A stretch of DNA of 12,133 nt from an uncultured Megamonas sp. (GCA_900554895.1 USIX01000058.1:1-12133); one strand, 5' to 3'. Shown: positions 1-7,566, numbered from the stretch's first letter. Numbers and translations: made by a program. Notes: generated by a model from the letters alone, not told the origin.

Positions 1-1
1 T

Positions 2-2194
2 GCTTCTTTGGAAGAGCTTCGCCGGTCAGGACGAGAGAAAGCTTTGCTCATTTCTGCAACCGGTACGGGAAAAACATATCTTGCTGCTTTTGCTGTACAG
101 AAAGCTGCGCCGCGCAGAATTTTGTTTCTTGTACATCGTGAGCAAATTTTAAAGCAGGCGGCGCAGACTTTTCAGCATGTTCTAGGTAATATTTCCATCG
201 GTTTTTTAACGGGAACACATAAGAATTTTACAGCACCGTATCTTTTTTCTACGATTTCGATGATGGCCAAACCTGAAATTCTGGCTCAATTTGCACCGAC
301 ACATTTTGATTATATTATTATTGATGAAACGCATCGTGCCGGTGCAGCAAGTTACCGTAAAATTATTGAATATTTCCGACCGCAGTTTTGTCTGGGTATG
401 ACGGCAACGCCAAGTCGCAGCGACGGTTTCGATATTTACCGACTTTTTGATTACAATATTGCTTATGAAATTCATCTGAAACAGGCAATGCAGGAGAATA
501 TGCTTTGTCCGTTCCATTATTTCGGTATAACGGATATTACGATTGACAATAAGGAAATAGATGATATTTCCGCTTTCACTGAATTGACGGCTGACGAACG
601 TGTTGAACATATTATTGAGAAAGCGCAGTTTTACGGCTGGTGCGGCGAGCGTGTTAAGGGACTTGTTTTCTGCCGCAATATTGAAGAGGCTCGTATATTG
701 TCGCAAAAATTCAATGCAAAAGGATTTTTCACTGTCGCATTATGCGGTGAGGATAAACAGGAAATACGTGAAAATGCCATTTCCCGTCTGGAGCAGAAAG
801 AGCGCTTCGGCGGACTTGATTATATATTTACAGTGGATATTATGAATGAAGGTATCGATATTCCTGCCGTAAATCAGATAATTATGCTGCGCCCCACAAA
901 ATCCTCCATTATTTTTGTCCAGCAGATGGGCAGAGGACTGCGCAGATATCCGCATAAAGATTATGTAGTAATTCTTGATTTTATCGGTAATTATCAAAAT
1001 AATTTCATGATACCGATTGCACTGTTCGGCGATACTTCCTACAATAAAGATACAATCCGTCGCTGCGTTGCGGAAGGAAATCGCCTTCTGCCCGGTTGTT
1101 CCACAATAAATTTCGATGAAATTTCTCGTCAGAAAATCTATGCTGCCATTGACAGTGCGCGTCTTGGCGATACGGCTCTGCTGAAAAACGAATATATAGC
1201 GCTCAAACAGAAATTGGGACGTATTCCGCAGATTGAGGATTTTGCCAAATTCGGCAGTATTTCCATTACTAAATTCTTCGACAAATTCGGTTCATATCAC
1301 CATTTCCTGCAAAAATACGATAAGGATTATAAAATAAAATTGTCATCAGAACAGGAAGAGGTTCTTGCTTTTATCTGCCGTCGCTTTGGCAAGGGAAAAC
1401 GCATATTTGAAATACTGGTCTTACAAATTCTTTTAAATGAAGCGGTTGACATTTTTAAACGGCTACAGATTATTTTACGGGAAAAATACTGTCGCAGTCT
1501 GACAAAAATCGAAAAAATCTCTATTATTAACAATTTAACGAATGAGTTTACCATTTCCAATGAAAAAAGCAAATATGCAAATTGCGTATTTATTAAACCT
1601 TCAGCCGACGATTTTATCATTAGCGATAAATTCTCCCAAATGGTGAATTCCGCGGAATTTAAGCAGATATTACAGGAAATTTTATCATTTGCTCATAAGC
1701 AGTATACAAAATATTATGCCGACTGCTATCGAGAAACAAATTTTGTTCTGTATCGGAAATACACTTATGAAGAAGTATGCTATTTATTGAATTGGCAAAG
1801 TAAAATCAATCCTAATGCTATGGCAGGATATTTTTATGAAAAAAATACCCGTACCATGCCAGTATTTATCAATTATATTTTACCGGATAAAAAACGGGTC
1901 GATTATGCTAACGAATTTTTGAGTTCCAGTCTGATTACTGCGTATTCCAAAAGCAATCGCAAATTAAATTCCAGTGATGCCCGCCATATTTATAATGCAG
2001 AGCAGGAGCAGAATAAACTGTATCTGTTTGTCCGCAAACCGAATGAAGATAAGGAAGCCAAGGAATTTTATTTTCTCGGCGAAATCTCCGCTGTCGGCAG
2101 CCCGGAATATGCTTCAAAATACAACGGTTTCAAAATTGTCTACCAACTGCATACACCGGTACGCGACGATATTTTCGATTATTTTATTCATTAA
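2..2194 (+). CDS. SF2 DEAD/DEAH-type helicase with C-terminal DUF3427-like region, 5' partial
   Basis: ATP-dependent superfamily II helicase; the reading frame is open to the window edge, so the N-terminus is missing. A TTG at 8 is in frame but is not a believable start, because it lies only 16 codons before the Walker A motif. Counting from that TTG: Walker A ATGTGKT at residues 17-23, Walker B DETH at 106-109, motif III TAT at 132-134, motif V around TVDIMNEGIDIP (275-286) and motif VI QQMGRGLRR (305-313). All core motifs are intact. Residues ~390-728 match the pattern I know from DUF3427 proteins (EYIALKQKLGRIP, then YTYEEVCYLLNWQ and LYLFVRK). In that family a phospholipase D-like nuclease domain often precedes the helicase; here it could only lie upstream of the window. 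The second half looks AT-richer than the purine genes. A terminator follows, so it is probably transcribed apart from the next operon. Family call is firm; the biological role (repair, defence) is inference. Confidence 0.88.
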   Translation, partial: ASLEELRRSGREKALLISATGTGKTYLAAFAVQKAAPRRILFLVHREQILKQAAQTFQHVLGNISIGFLTGTHKNFTAPYLFSTISMMAKPEILAQFAPTHFDYIIIDETHRAGAASYRKIIEYFRPQFCLGMTATPSRSDGFDIYRLFDYNIAYEIHLKQAMQENMLCPFHYFGITDITIDNKEIDDISAFTELTADERVEHIIEKAQFYGWCGERVKGLVFCRNIEEARILSQKFNAKGFFTVALCGEDKQEIRENAISRLEQKERFGGLDYIFTVDIMNEGIDIPAVNQIIMLRPTKSSIIFVQQMGRGLRRYPHKDYVVILDFIGNYQNNFMIPIALFGDTSYNKDTIRRCVAEGNRLLPGCSTINFDEISRQKIYAAIDSARLGDTALLKNEYIALKQKLGRIPQIEDFAKFGSISITKFFDKFGSYHHFLQKYDKDYKIKLSSEQEEVLAFICRRFGKGKRIFEILVLQILLNEAVDIFKRLQIILREKYCRSLTKIEKISIINNLTNEFTISNEKSKYANCVFIKPSADDFIISDKFSQMVNSAEFKQILQEILSFAHKQYTKYYADCYRETNFVLYRKYTYEEVCYLLNWQSKINPNAMAGYFYEKNTRTMPVFINYILPDKKRVDYANEFLSSSLITAYSKSNRKLNSSDARHIYNAEQEQNKLYLFVRKPNEDKEAKEFYFLGEISAVGSPEYASKYNGFKIVYQLHTPVRDDIFDYFIH

Positions 2195-2212
2195 ATATAA
2201 TATAAGTTTCTG

Positions 2213-2236
2213 TACATTAAATACATTTTTAATGTA
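2213..2236. repeat. AT-rich inverted repeat, 9-bp arms
   Basis: TACATTAAA (2213-2221) and TTTAATGTA (2228-2236) are perfect inverted copies around a 6-base loop, just after the helicase stop codon. A TATAAT hexamer (2235-2240) overlaps the right arm but has no good -35 partner. It may be an operator or only an AT-rich hairpin in the 3' untranslated region. Confidence 0.35.
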
Positions 2237-2248
2237 TAATAATTATTG

Positions 2249-2261
2249 TATGCAGTGCATA
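2249..2261. repeat. Short perfect palindrome TATGCA-G-TGCATA
   Basis: Six-base arms flank a single central G, just before the helicase terminator. It is operator-like in form, but such short palindromes also arise by chance in AT-rich spacers, and no known regulator site is recognised. Confidence 0.25.
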
Positions 2262-2270
2262 TTATTTTTA

Positions 2271-2303
2271 ACGCCGCAAAGTATATTTTTGCGGTGTTTT
2301 TAC
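2271..2303 (+). terminator. Rho-independent terminator after the helicase
   Basis: Arms ACGCCGCAAA (2271-2280) and TTTGCGGTGT (2288-2297) form a 10-bp stem with one G-T wobble and a 7-base loop, followed directly by a short T run. It lies 76 bases after the helicase stop and ends that transcript before the next operon. Confidence 0.8.
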
Positions 2304-2334
2304 ATATTAACTAAATCTGTTATGCTGTTAAAAT
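2299..2334 (+). promoter_or_regulatory. Candidate promoter(s) of the MBL/GrpE-like/Hsp70 operon
   Basis: Two overlapping sigma-70-type candidates lie between the terminator and the next ribosome binding site. One is TTTACA (2299-2304), a 16-base spacer and TATGCT (2321-2326), with an extended -10 TG at 2318-2319. The other is TTAACT (2307-2312), a 16-base spacer and TAAAAT (2329-2334). Each matches consensus only partly, so the location is plausible but the exact elements are uncertain. No CIRCE/HrcA repeat, the usual heat-shock operator of Firmicutes chaperone genes, is visible. Confidence 0.4.
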
Positions 2335-2340
2335 ACTGTT

Positions 2341-2354
2341 TTACAACGTTATAA
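2341..2354. promoter_or_regulatory. Operator-like imperfect palindrome before the MBL gene
   Basis: TTACAACGTTATAA matches its own reverse complement at 12 of 14 positions and is centred on AACGTT. It sits just downstream of the candidate -10 boxes and before the ribosome binding site, where a repressor would block initiation. The surrounding stretch also carries CTGTT three times (2317, 2325, 2336) and the inverse AACAG once (2353-2357). The regulator is unknown. Confidence 0.3.
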
Positions 2355-2365
2355 CAGGTCGGACA

Positions 2366-2382
2366 AAGGAGGGATTAATATC
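2366..2382 (+). promoter_or_regulatory. Strong ribosome binding site facing an in-frame ATC codon
   Basis: AAGGAGGG (2366-2373) is followed after six bases by ATC (2380-2382), in frame with the MBL-fold protein. The first in-frame ATG (2404) is 30 bases from this site, too far for normal initiation. No ATG, GTG or TTG in this frame lies at a useful distance. The site therefore points to initiation at ATC, or to a sequence error or mutation in an original start codon. Confidence 0.55.
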
Positions 2383-2403
2383 AGAAGAAAAGATATACAG
2401 TTC

Positions 2404-3534
2404 ATGGCTTTGGGCGGCGGGCAGAGAGTAGGTGCCAGTTGTTATTTTCTGCGGCTCGGTGAAAACAATATACTGCTCGACTGCGGTATCGGTTTTGAAA
2501 AATCGTATCGGGTAAATCCTGTATTGAATGCACTGTTTACCATTCCGGGAATGTACAGTCTGTCGCAGCTTTCGGAAATTTATATATCACATGCTCACCT
2601 GGACCACAGCGGCTATCTGCCGGAACTCATGAAATCCGTAAAAAACGGTAAATTTTATATGACTGCCGCTACGAAAATGTTTTTAAAAAATCAGTATAAT
2701 GATAAAAATTATCTTGACATTATGCACTACAATCCGCGTGCATTGCCTCGCAGCATTATTGATTTTGAAAAATTTGCTGCCACTGTAAATTATATGCAGA
2801 AAATTCCTTTTAAAAGCTACAGTGCAGGTTTTTATGAAGCAGGTCATATTCCCGGAGCGATGATGGTGCTGTTTGAATACGGCGGTAGAAAAATTCTCTA
2901 CTCGGGCGATTATTCCCTGCATGAAACGCCATTGACAGGAAAATGTCAAATTCCTGAAGAAAATATCGACATTCTAATACTGTGCGGCATTCATGCAAAA
3001 CATCCCCGCCACAGTGTTGCCAGTGAACCTCTTAAATATTTGAAATATGAATTTTTGTATTATCTAAATAACGGACAGAACATATACTGTTACGTTCCGC
3101 AAATCAGTAAAGGCGTGGAACTGCTCACCATGCTTAATACACAGATGGATAAAGACATTAATATTTATATCGATGAAAAAATCTATTCCATTGTCAGCAG
3201 TCTGGAAAATTTAAACTGGCAGATTTTACAGAAAAATAATTACTGTCTGTCAGCTAGGATGCCGTTTAATGGTAAACATATTATTTTGAGTACGCATAGA
3301 CGTCATAGAGTGCCTGTATGGTACAAATATATAAACGGCGATTTTTCACTGCACGATTCGTTTGCCGAAACGATAGATTTCATCAAAAAAATAAATCCGA
3401 AAAAAGCCTTGATAGTACACAGTCCGGGATTTGACAGTCCGGATACCGAAACGGTCGAGCAGTATCTTATGTTCGATGCGCAATGCCGCACTCAGTTCGT
3501 TTTTCCGGAAGAACAGCAGTTGTATATTCTTTAA
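2404..3534 (+). CDS. MBL-fold metallo-hydrolase resembling beta-CASP nucleases
   Basis: Metal-dependent hydrolase of the metallo-beta-lactamase fold. Counting from the ATG at 2404 (376 residues): motif 2 HAHLDH at 63-68, motif 3 Gly-His at 147-148, motif 4 GD at 168-169 and a late VHS (His339), which together can hold two metal ions as in RNase J/CPSF-73 relatives. The stretch 188-245 (IDILILCG...) follows the beta-CASP layout, but the usual DxLIxESTYG segment reads ILILCGIHA, so the acidic motif A residue seems lost. The ATG start would cut off the first beta strand (IQF before MALGGG); a strong ribosome binding site instead faces an ATC at 2380, which would give 384 residues. First gene of a three-gene operon, 23 bases before the GrpE-like gene. 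Substrate unknown: RNA, DNA or a small molecule. The fold is confident, nuclease activity is inference. Confidence 0.8.
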   Translation: MALGGGQRVGASCYFLRLGENNILLDCGIGFEKSYRVNPVLNALFTIPGMYSLSQLSEIYISHAHLDHSGYLPELMKSVKNGKFYMTAATKMFLKNQYNDKNYLDIMHYNPRALPRSIIDFEKFAATVNYMQKIPFKSYSAGFYEAGHIPGAMMVLFEYGGRKILYSGDYSLHETPLTGKCQIPEENIDILILCGIHAKHPRHSVASEPLKYLKYEFLYYLNNGQNIYCYVPQISKGVELLTMLNTQMDKDINIYIDEKIYSIVSSLENLNWQILQKNNYCLSARMPFNGKHIILSTHRRHRVPVWYKYINGDFSLHDSFAETIDFIKKINPKKALIVHSPGFDSPDTETVEQYLMFDAQCRTQFVFPEEQQLYIL

Positions 3535-3557
3535 TAAATGCAGAAAGGATTGTTAAA

Positions 3558-4652
3558 ATGATTAATATTAAATCTCCTAAGTTTCAGCAGTTTTTAAACA
3601 GTATTCACACTGAAATTGAAAGTAAAAAACGGCGCACGCAAAATGATGATATGAATTACATTACAGAAAACCGTTTATTGAAGCTGGTTATGGAAAAACC
3701 GCATTTAGGGCCGCGGGCATGGTGTGATATCATGAATGAACGCTACGGCTGTCGTATGGATATTGATACTGTAATTTCAATTTTGCGTTCCACTTATCCC
3801 AGATTGAATACACCAAGCGACCGCGATAAAATCCTGCCGCTTGTGAAAGAGGCCGCTGACGCATTTATTGAAGGGCTTAATGGCGGCAAAGTAGAAGATT
3901 ATAAAGAGTTTCGTAAAAAACGCAATGCGATTTTCAATTCCGGCAAAAGTTTTCCGCGGTTAATCTGTTTGATGATTTTCAATAATTGTCCGGAAATGAA
4001 TATTTTGGGCGACAGTGATACAGTAGAAAATTTTCGCGACACTCTTTCTAAATATGTCATGTACGGTTTATCCGATGCTCTTGCCCAGTATTGCGGTGAT
4101 GTAAAGACAAATACCGCTATGCAGCAGGGCGGCAAGAAAGATAAAGACAAAGCAAATACGGCTGAACTTTGGCAGCGTATAGCTCATTTGGAAGCGGCAC
4201 TGGAGCGCGCCAATATGATGATGCAGGATTTGCAGGACGAATTTGACGAACAGCTTTCTGAGACAAAACTTCAGGAAATGACCGTATTTTTTGCCAAACT
4301 TAATTCTGATAAGTATGGATGTATTCTGGATTTACTTTTACAGGTGCGTAAGGGAATTAATCAGCTGAAAAAACAGCATGTAACATTGCCGCCGGAAATC
4401 AGCGGGCTGTTTATTCTTATACAGAAAATGACCCAGTTTGTTATCGATAATCATATCGACCCGATTATGAAGCCGGGTTCTTGCCGCATGATTAAAGTCG
4501 GCGAAGCGGAATTGTGCGATTATGAAGGTTCTCCTTTTATGGATAAAAACGAAGAAAAACAGGTTGAAGTTTTTTCTCCGGGGTGGGTGTATAAAGATAA
4601 AGATATACGTATTTCCCGACCGAAAATAAAGGAAGTGATTAAAAATGAATAA
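3558..4652 (+). CDS. GrpE-like coiled-coil protein, likely nucleotide exchange factor of the adjacent Hsp70
   Basis: A 364-residue protein starting at the ATG served by AAAGGA (3544-3549). Residues ~203-248 read as a charged coiled coil (ELWQRIAHLEAALERANMMM and onward). A helical segment follows, and then a C-terminal part in which PGWVYKDKDIRISRPKI (341-357) matches, with the same spacing, the last strands of the GrpE head (consensus roughly V-E-V-x3-GY-x7-LR-x2-V-V). Coiled coil then beta head is the GrpE order, and the next gene encodes an Hsp70, so ADP/ATP exchange on that partner is the likely job. The first 200 residues are not GrpE-like: mostly helical, with a Lys/Asp-rich linker (GGKKDKDK, 191-198). 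Normal GrpE is about 180-220 residues. The overlap with the Hsp70 gene (ATGAATAA, 4645-4652) suggests coupled translation. The GrpE call is by eye and not certain. Confidence 0.62.
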   Translation: MINIKSPKFQQFLNSIHTEIESKKRRTQNDDMNYITENRLLKLVMEKPHLGPRAWCDIMNERYGCRMDIDTVISILRSTYPRLNTPSDRDKILPLVKEAADAFIEGLNGGKVEDYKEFRKKRNAIFNSGKSFPRLICLMIFNNCPEMNILGDSDTVENFRDTLSKYVMYGLSDALAQYCGDVKTNTAMQQGGKKDKDKANTAELWQRIAHLEAALERANMMMQDLQDEFDEQLSETKLQEMTVFFAKLNSDKYGCILDLLLQVRKGINQLKKQHVTLPPEISGLFILIQKMTQFVIDNHIDPIMKPGSCRMIKVGEAELCDYEGSPFMDKNEEKQVEVFSPGWVYKDKDIRISRPKIKEVIKNE

Positions 4653-7512
4653 TACTGTAAGTAATTTGTGTATCGGAATTGACCTTGGCACAACCAATTC
4701 CGTTCTGGCAACAATCAATCAGAAAACAAACGGAGAACTCGTCAGCAAGGTAGTCGAACTGCCTCGTGCCGTAGACGTGTTTTCCGCCAGCGGTAAAATA
4801 AAACCGCAACTGGAAAAAAAGGCAACATTGCCGTCCTGTGTCTATTATAATGAAGATATGGGATATCGCCCGATAGTAGGCAACTTTGCCAAAAATCGTT
4901 TTGCCGTAAGACCGCATCTTGTGGCAAAATCCATTAAAAGTCATATGGGAGAAAAGGATACGTCAAATCTTAATTTTGCCGATGAAATACCGGATAAGAC
5001 ACCGGCGGCAATTTCAGCACGTATTCTTGAACATATACTGAAAACAGCCGGTAAAATATTTCATCATCAGATAACCGAAGCCGTTATCACCGTTCCGGCA
5101 AGTTTTGACTCCATGATGGTAAAAGCTACGCGTGATGCGGCGGAGCTTGCCGGAATAAAAGTTTTAAACGATGACGGAACGGAACGACCGATACTTTTGG
5201 AAGAGCCGAAAGCCGTTATTTTCGATTTTATCAATCAACTGGCAAATGGAGAAATTTCCAAATACGTTCTTGACCTTAATGAGAAAAAACGAGTAATGGT
5301 ATTTGACCTGGGAGGAGGTACACTCGATATCACGCTGCATGAAATAAAACGGCGTGAAGATTATCCCGATATCATAAAAATAGATGATATCGCTATAAAC
5401 CGCTATACACTTTTGGGCGGTGACGATTTCGATGCAGCTCTGGCGCAGGAAATGTATCGGCGTTTTCTAAGACAATTTCAGGGACATGACGATATTATAC
5501 GCAAATTAAAAAAAGATGAAAAATCCATTATGTCGCAACTGCTTACTATCGCCGAAGAGTTAAAAATAGATTTAAGTATGCAAAACAGCGGTGATGTTAT
5601 TGGTGATAATGACAGCGGCTGGGGCTGGAATGATGAAGAGGATGATGCGGACGCTTTTCCTGTCGGCGGTAATATCGGCAGTACGGGATACAGTTATGAC
5701 GATACTTTTACTAAAGAAGAAATTGAAGCTGTTTTCCATGATTTTATGGGTTATAATCTGAAATTTGACGATTATAAAAATCTGGATAATCAGGGATTTT
5801 TTACCCATACCCGCAATATAATCTATCCAATTCTTGATGTACTGAATAAAGCGGCACAAAAACTCGGCACTGACAATGTAAAAGTGGATGCCGTCATTTT
5901 AAACGGCGGCATGTCCAAATTCTATATGATAAAAGACAGATTGACACAATTTTTCGGTTTTGAACCGATTGAAGCGCTTGACCCTGACCAGGCTGTTGCC
6001 AGAGGCGCAGCCGTTTATCATTATTATCTGAAAAAATATGATTATAAAATACTCGGTGAAGATATGCGCAAAGTCGGTACGCAGACAGTAATGGACAATA
6101 TGCCGCCGTCTGCTGCTTCAACAGTAAAAAAAGACAAACAAGTGCTACAGCCGTCGCATATAATTGAATGGGGACGGAATATTTTAAATGACAGTTTGTA
6201 TCTTGGTAATGCCAACGGCAATCAGACAGAAATAATACCGACCGGGGTGCAGCTGCCGTTTCGCTCCAATTATATGAAGGGTTTTCAGCTTATGCCGAAT
6301 ACCGCTTTTGCACGCATAGATATTCCGATACGCGTAAAAGCGGGACTGCGTGATGAATATCGCACGATTGCCAGCGGTAAAATAGAATTTAAACGCGTAT
6401 ATCCGAACGGAACGTATGTTATTTTGCAGGTATTCATGAGTGCCAGCAAAATCATCACCATGAAAGCATGGACCTGTGAAGATATTGAAGGAGAACGTAT
6501 TATCGAGGAAGGTTCTACTGAAATCAGCATTACGAACAGTACCGTATCGAGACAGAAAAATAAACTTTTATCGCCGCAGGGGTCACCGCTGAATGCTTCA
6601 CAGGCACTGAATGTGCTGGACAGTTACTGTTATAAATTTGAAAATACTAAAACAAAACAGCAAAGCACCATCACTGCCAAAATAAAAACACATATCAGTC
6701 ATATCTACACCGCTTCCAATCCGCAGGATTTTGCGCAACCGCTATTAAATACGCTGCTTTATGCTCGAAGTGAAGAATATAAATGCCGCTGCCTGATTAT
6801 CGCTCGCCGTATCGGTATTTACTGGAGTGATACCGAACGAGCTGAACTTGCCAAGCTGGCACTGGCCATACTGTCGCCTGAGCTTCAGGGTATCGACCTG
6901 GTCGGCTTTTCGCGCGGCCGTGTCGTTAATACACGTATACAGGCAATATATGCACTCAGTATGTGCGGCAGGGAAAAAGACATGGAAATACTGAAACAAA
7001 TCCGTACTAAACGCATGTACTTAAATGCCTGTCTGTATACTTTCGGCAAACAGCACTATGATATAAACTGGCTTTGGGAAAATTTGCAGAAAGATTATGA
7101 ACTGATGAAGCAAAGCAAAGAGCATCGCAATTTGCAAAACAGTATTCATGCTATCGGCGTAGCATTCAATAATTATAAAACGGATACTGCCGATATGCTG
7201 AAACTGCGCAATGATGCTGCCGTACTGCTGCAGAATGTACTGAAAAGCCAAAACTGTACCGGCAGTGAAATCATCTGCGGTATAATCGCGCTGGGTTGCG
7301 TCTGTGACCAGCGTTATACAAATCCTATGGAAGAAAATATGCTGAATGATACTCGTGAAATACTGACTTTTATTGAAAACTATATTTCATGGGAACATAT
7401 TAAAAACTGCATAAAATCACGGGATATCGCTCTTAAACTTTTATCGGGCGTACAGCTCAATGAAATAGAAGAGCAGTATCTCCTGAAAAAGCTGGATATT
7501 GCGGATAAATAA
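4645..7512 (+). CDS. Hsp70 (DnaK)-family protein with long helical C-terminal extension
   Basis: 955 residues against ~610-640 for housekeeping DnaK. The ATPase domain (1-~465) is complete: phosphate-1 DLGTTNS (13-19), Lys98 in SIKSHMG aligning with the catalytic Lys of DnaK, VPASF (150-154), phosphate-2 FDLGGGTLDI (220-229), GGDDFD (258-263), LKIDLS (306-311), adenosine motif NGGMSK (420-425) and DPDQAVARGAAVY (446-458). An acidic, Gly-rich loop (~312-356, e.g. GWGWNDEEDDADAF) replaces a normally shorter hairpin. Residues ~505-630 look beta-rich, like a diverged substrate-binding domain (IIPTGVQLPF at 530-539). From ~690 to 955 the protein looks alpha-helical, perhaps HEAT-like, in place of the short lid, and lacks the acidic EEVD-like tail. 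It is probably an active ATPase with a special client. Last gene of the operon, overlapping the GrpE-like gene by 8 bases. No J-domain gene is in the window. Confidence 0.88.
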   Translation: MNNTVSNLCIGIDLGTTNSVLATINQKTNGELVSKVVELPRAVDVFSASGKIKPQLEKKATLPSCVYYNEDMGYRPIVGNFAKNRFAVRPHLVAKSIKSHMGEKDTSNLNFADEIPDKTPAAISARILEHILKTAGKIFHHQITEAVITVPASFDSMMVKATRDAAELAGIKVLNDDGTERPILLEEPKAVIFDFINQLANGEISKYVLDLNEKKRVMVFDLGGGTLDITLHEIKRREDYPDIIKIDDIAINRYTLLGGDDFDAALAQEMYRRFLRQFQGHDDIIRKLKKDEKSIMSQLLTIAEELKIDLSMQNSGDVIGDNDSGWGWNDEEDDADAFPVGGNIGSTGYSYDDTFTKEEIEAVFHDFMGYNLKFDDYKNLDNQGFFTHTRNIIYPILDVLNKAAQKLGTDNVKVDAVILNGGMSKFYMIKDRLTQFFGFEPIEALDPDQAVARGAAVYHYYLKKYDYKILGEDMRKVGTQTVMDNMPPSAASTVKKDKQVLQPSHIIEWGRNILNDSLYLGNANGNQTEIIPTGVQLPFRSNYMKGFQLMPNTAFARIDIPIRVKAGLRDEYRTIASGKIEFKRVYPNGTYVILQVFMSASKIITMKAWTCEDIEGERIIEEGSTEISITNSTVSRQKNKLLSPQGSPLNASQALNVLDSYCYKFENTKTKQQSTITAKIKTHISHIYTASNPQDFAQPLLNTLLYARSEEYKCRCLIIARRIGIYWSDTERAELAKLALAILSPELQGIDLVGFSRGRVVNTRIQAIYALSMCGREKDMEILKQIRTKRMYLNACLYTFGKQHYDINWLWENLQKDYELMKQSKEHRNLQNSIHAIGVAFNNYKTDTADMLKLRNDAAVLLQNVLKSQNCTGSEIICGIIALGCVCDQRYTNPMEENMLNDTREILTFIENYISWEHIKNCIKSRDIALKLLSGVQLNEIEEQYLLKKLDIADK

Positions 7513-7523
7513 TTTATCATAAC

Positions 7524-7563
7524 AAAAATGCCCAGAGAAAAATTTTCTTCTCTGAGCATTTTT
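7524..7563. terminator. Bidirectional terminator between the Hsp70 and ABM genes
   Basis: Arms AAAAATGCCCAGAGAA (7524-7539) and TTCTCTGAGCATTTTT (7548-7563) pair over 16 positions with one C/A mismatch around an 8-base loop. An A run at one end and a T run at the other let it work on both strands. It ends the chaperone operon and the convergent minus-strand gene, whose stop codon lies immediately beside it. Confidence 0.9.
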
Positions 7564-7566
7564 ATT

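Noticed and set aside
206..706. Open frame of 166 codons on the minus strand inside the helicase gene.
   Set aside because: It lies fully inside a gene with intact helicase motifs, has no ribosome binding site that I can see and no recognisable domain; an antisense shadow.
2195..2403. Small gene or CRISPR-like repeats in the helicase-MBL spacer.
   Set aside because: Only short palindromes and CTGTT pentamers are present; there is no regular repeat-spacer pattern and no start with a ribosome binding site other than that of the MBL gene.
4645..4652. The same 8-base overlap ATGAATAA joins the GrpE-like/Hsp70 genes and the purM/purN genes (10585-10578).
   Set aside because: Both downstream proteins begin Met-Asn-Asn, and an ATGA-type overlap is common in coupled genes; the identity is most likely chance.
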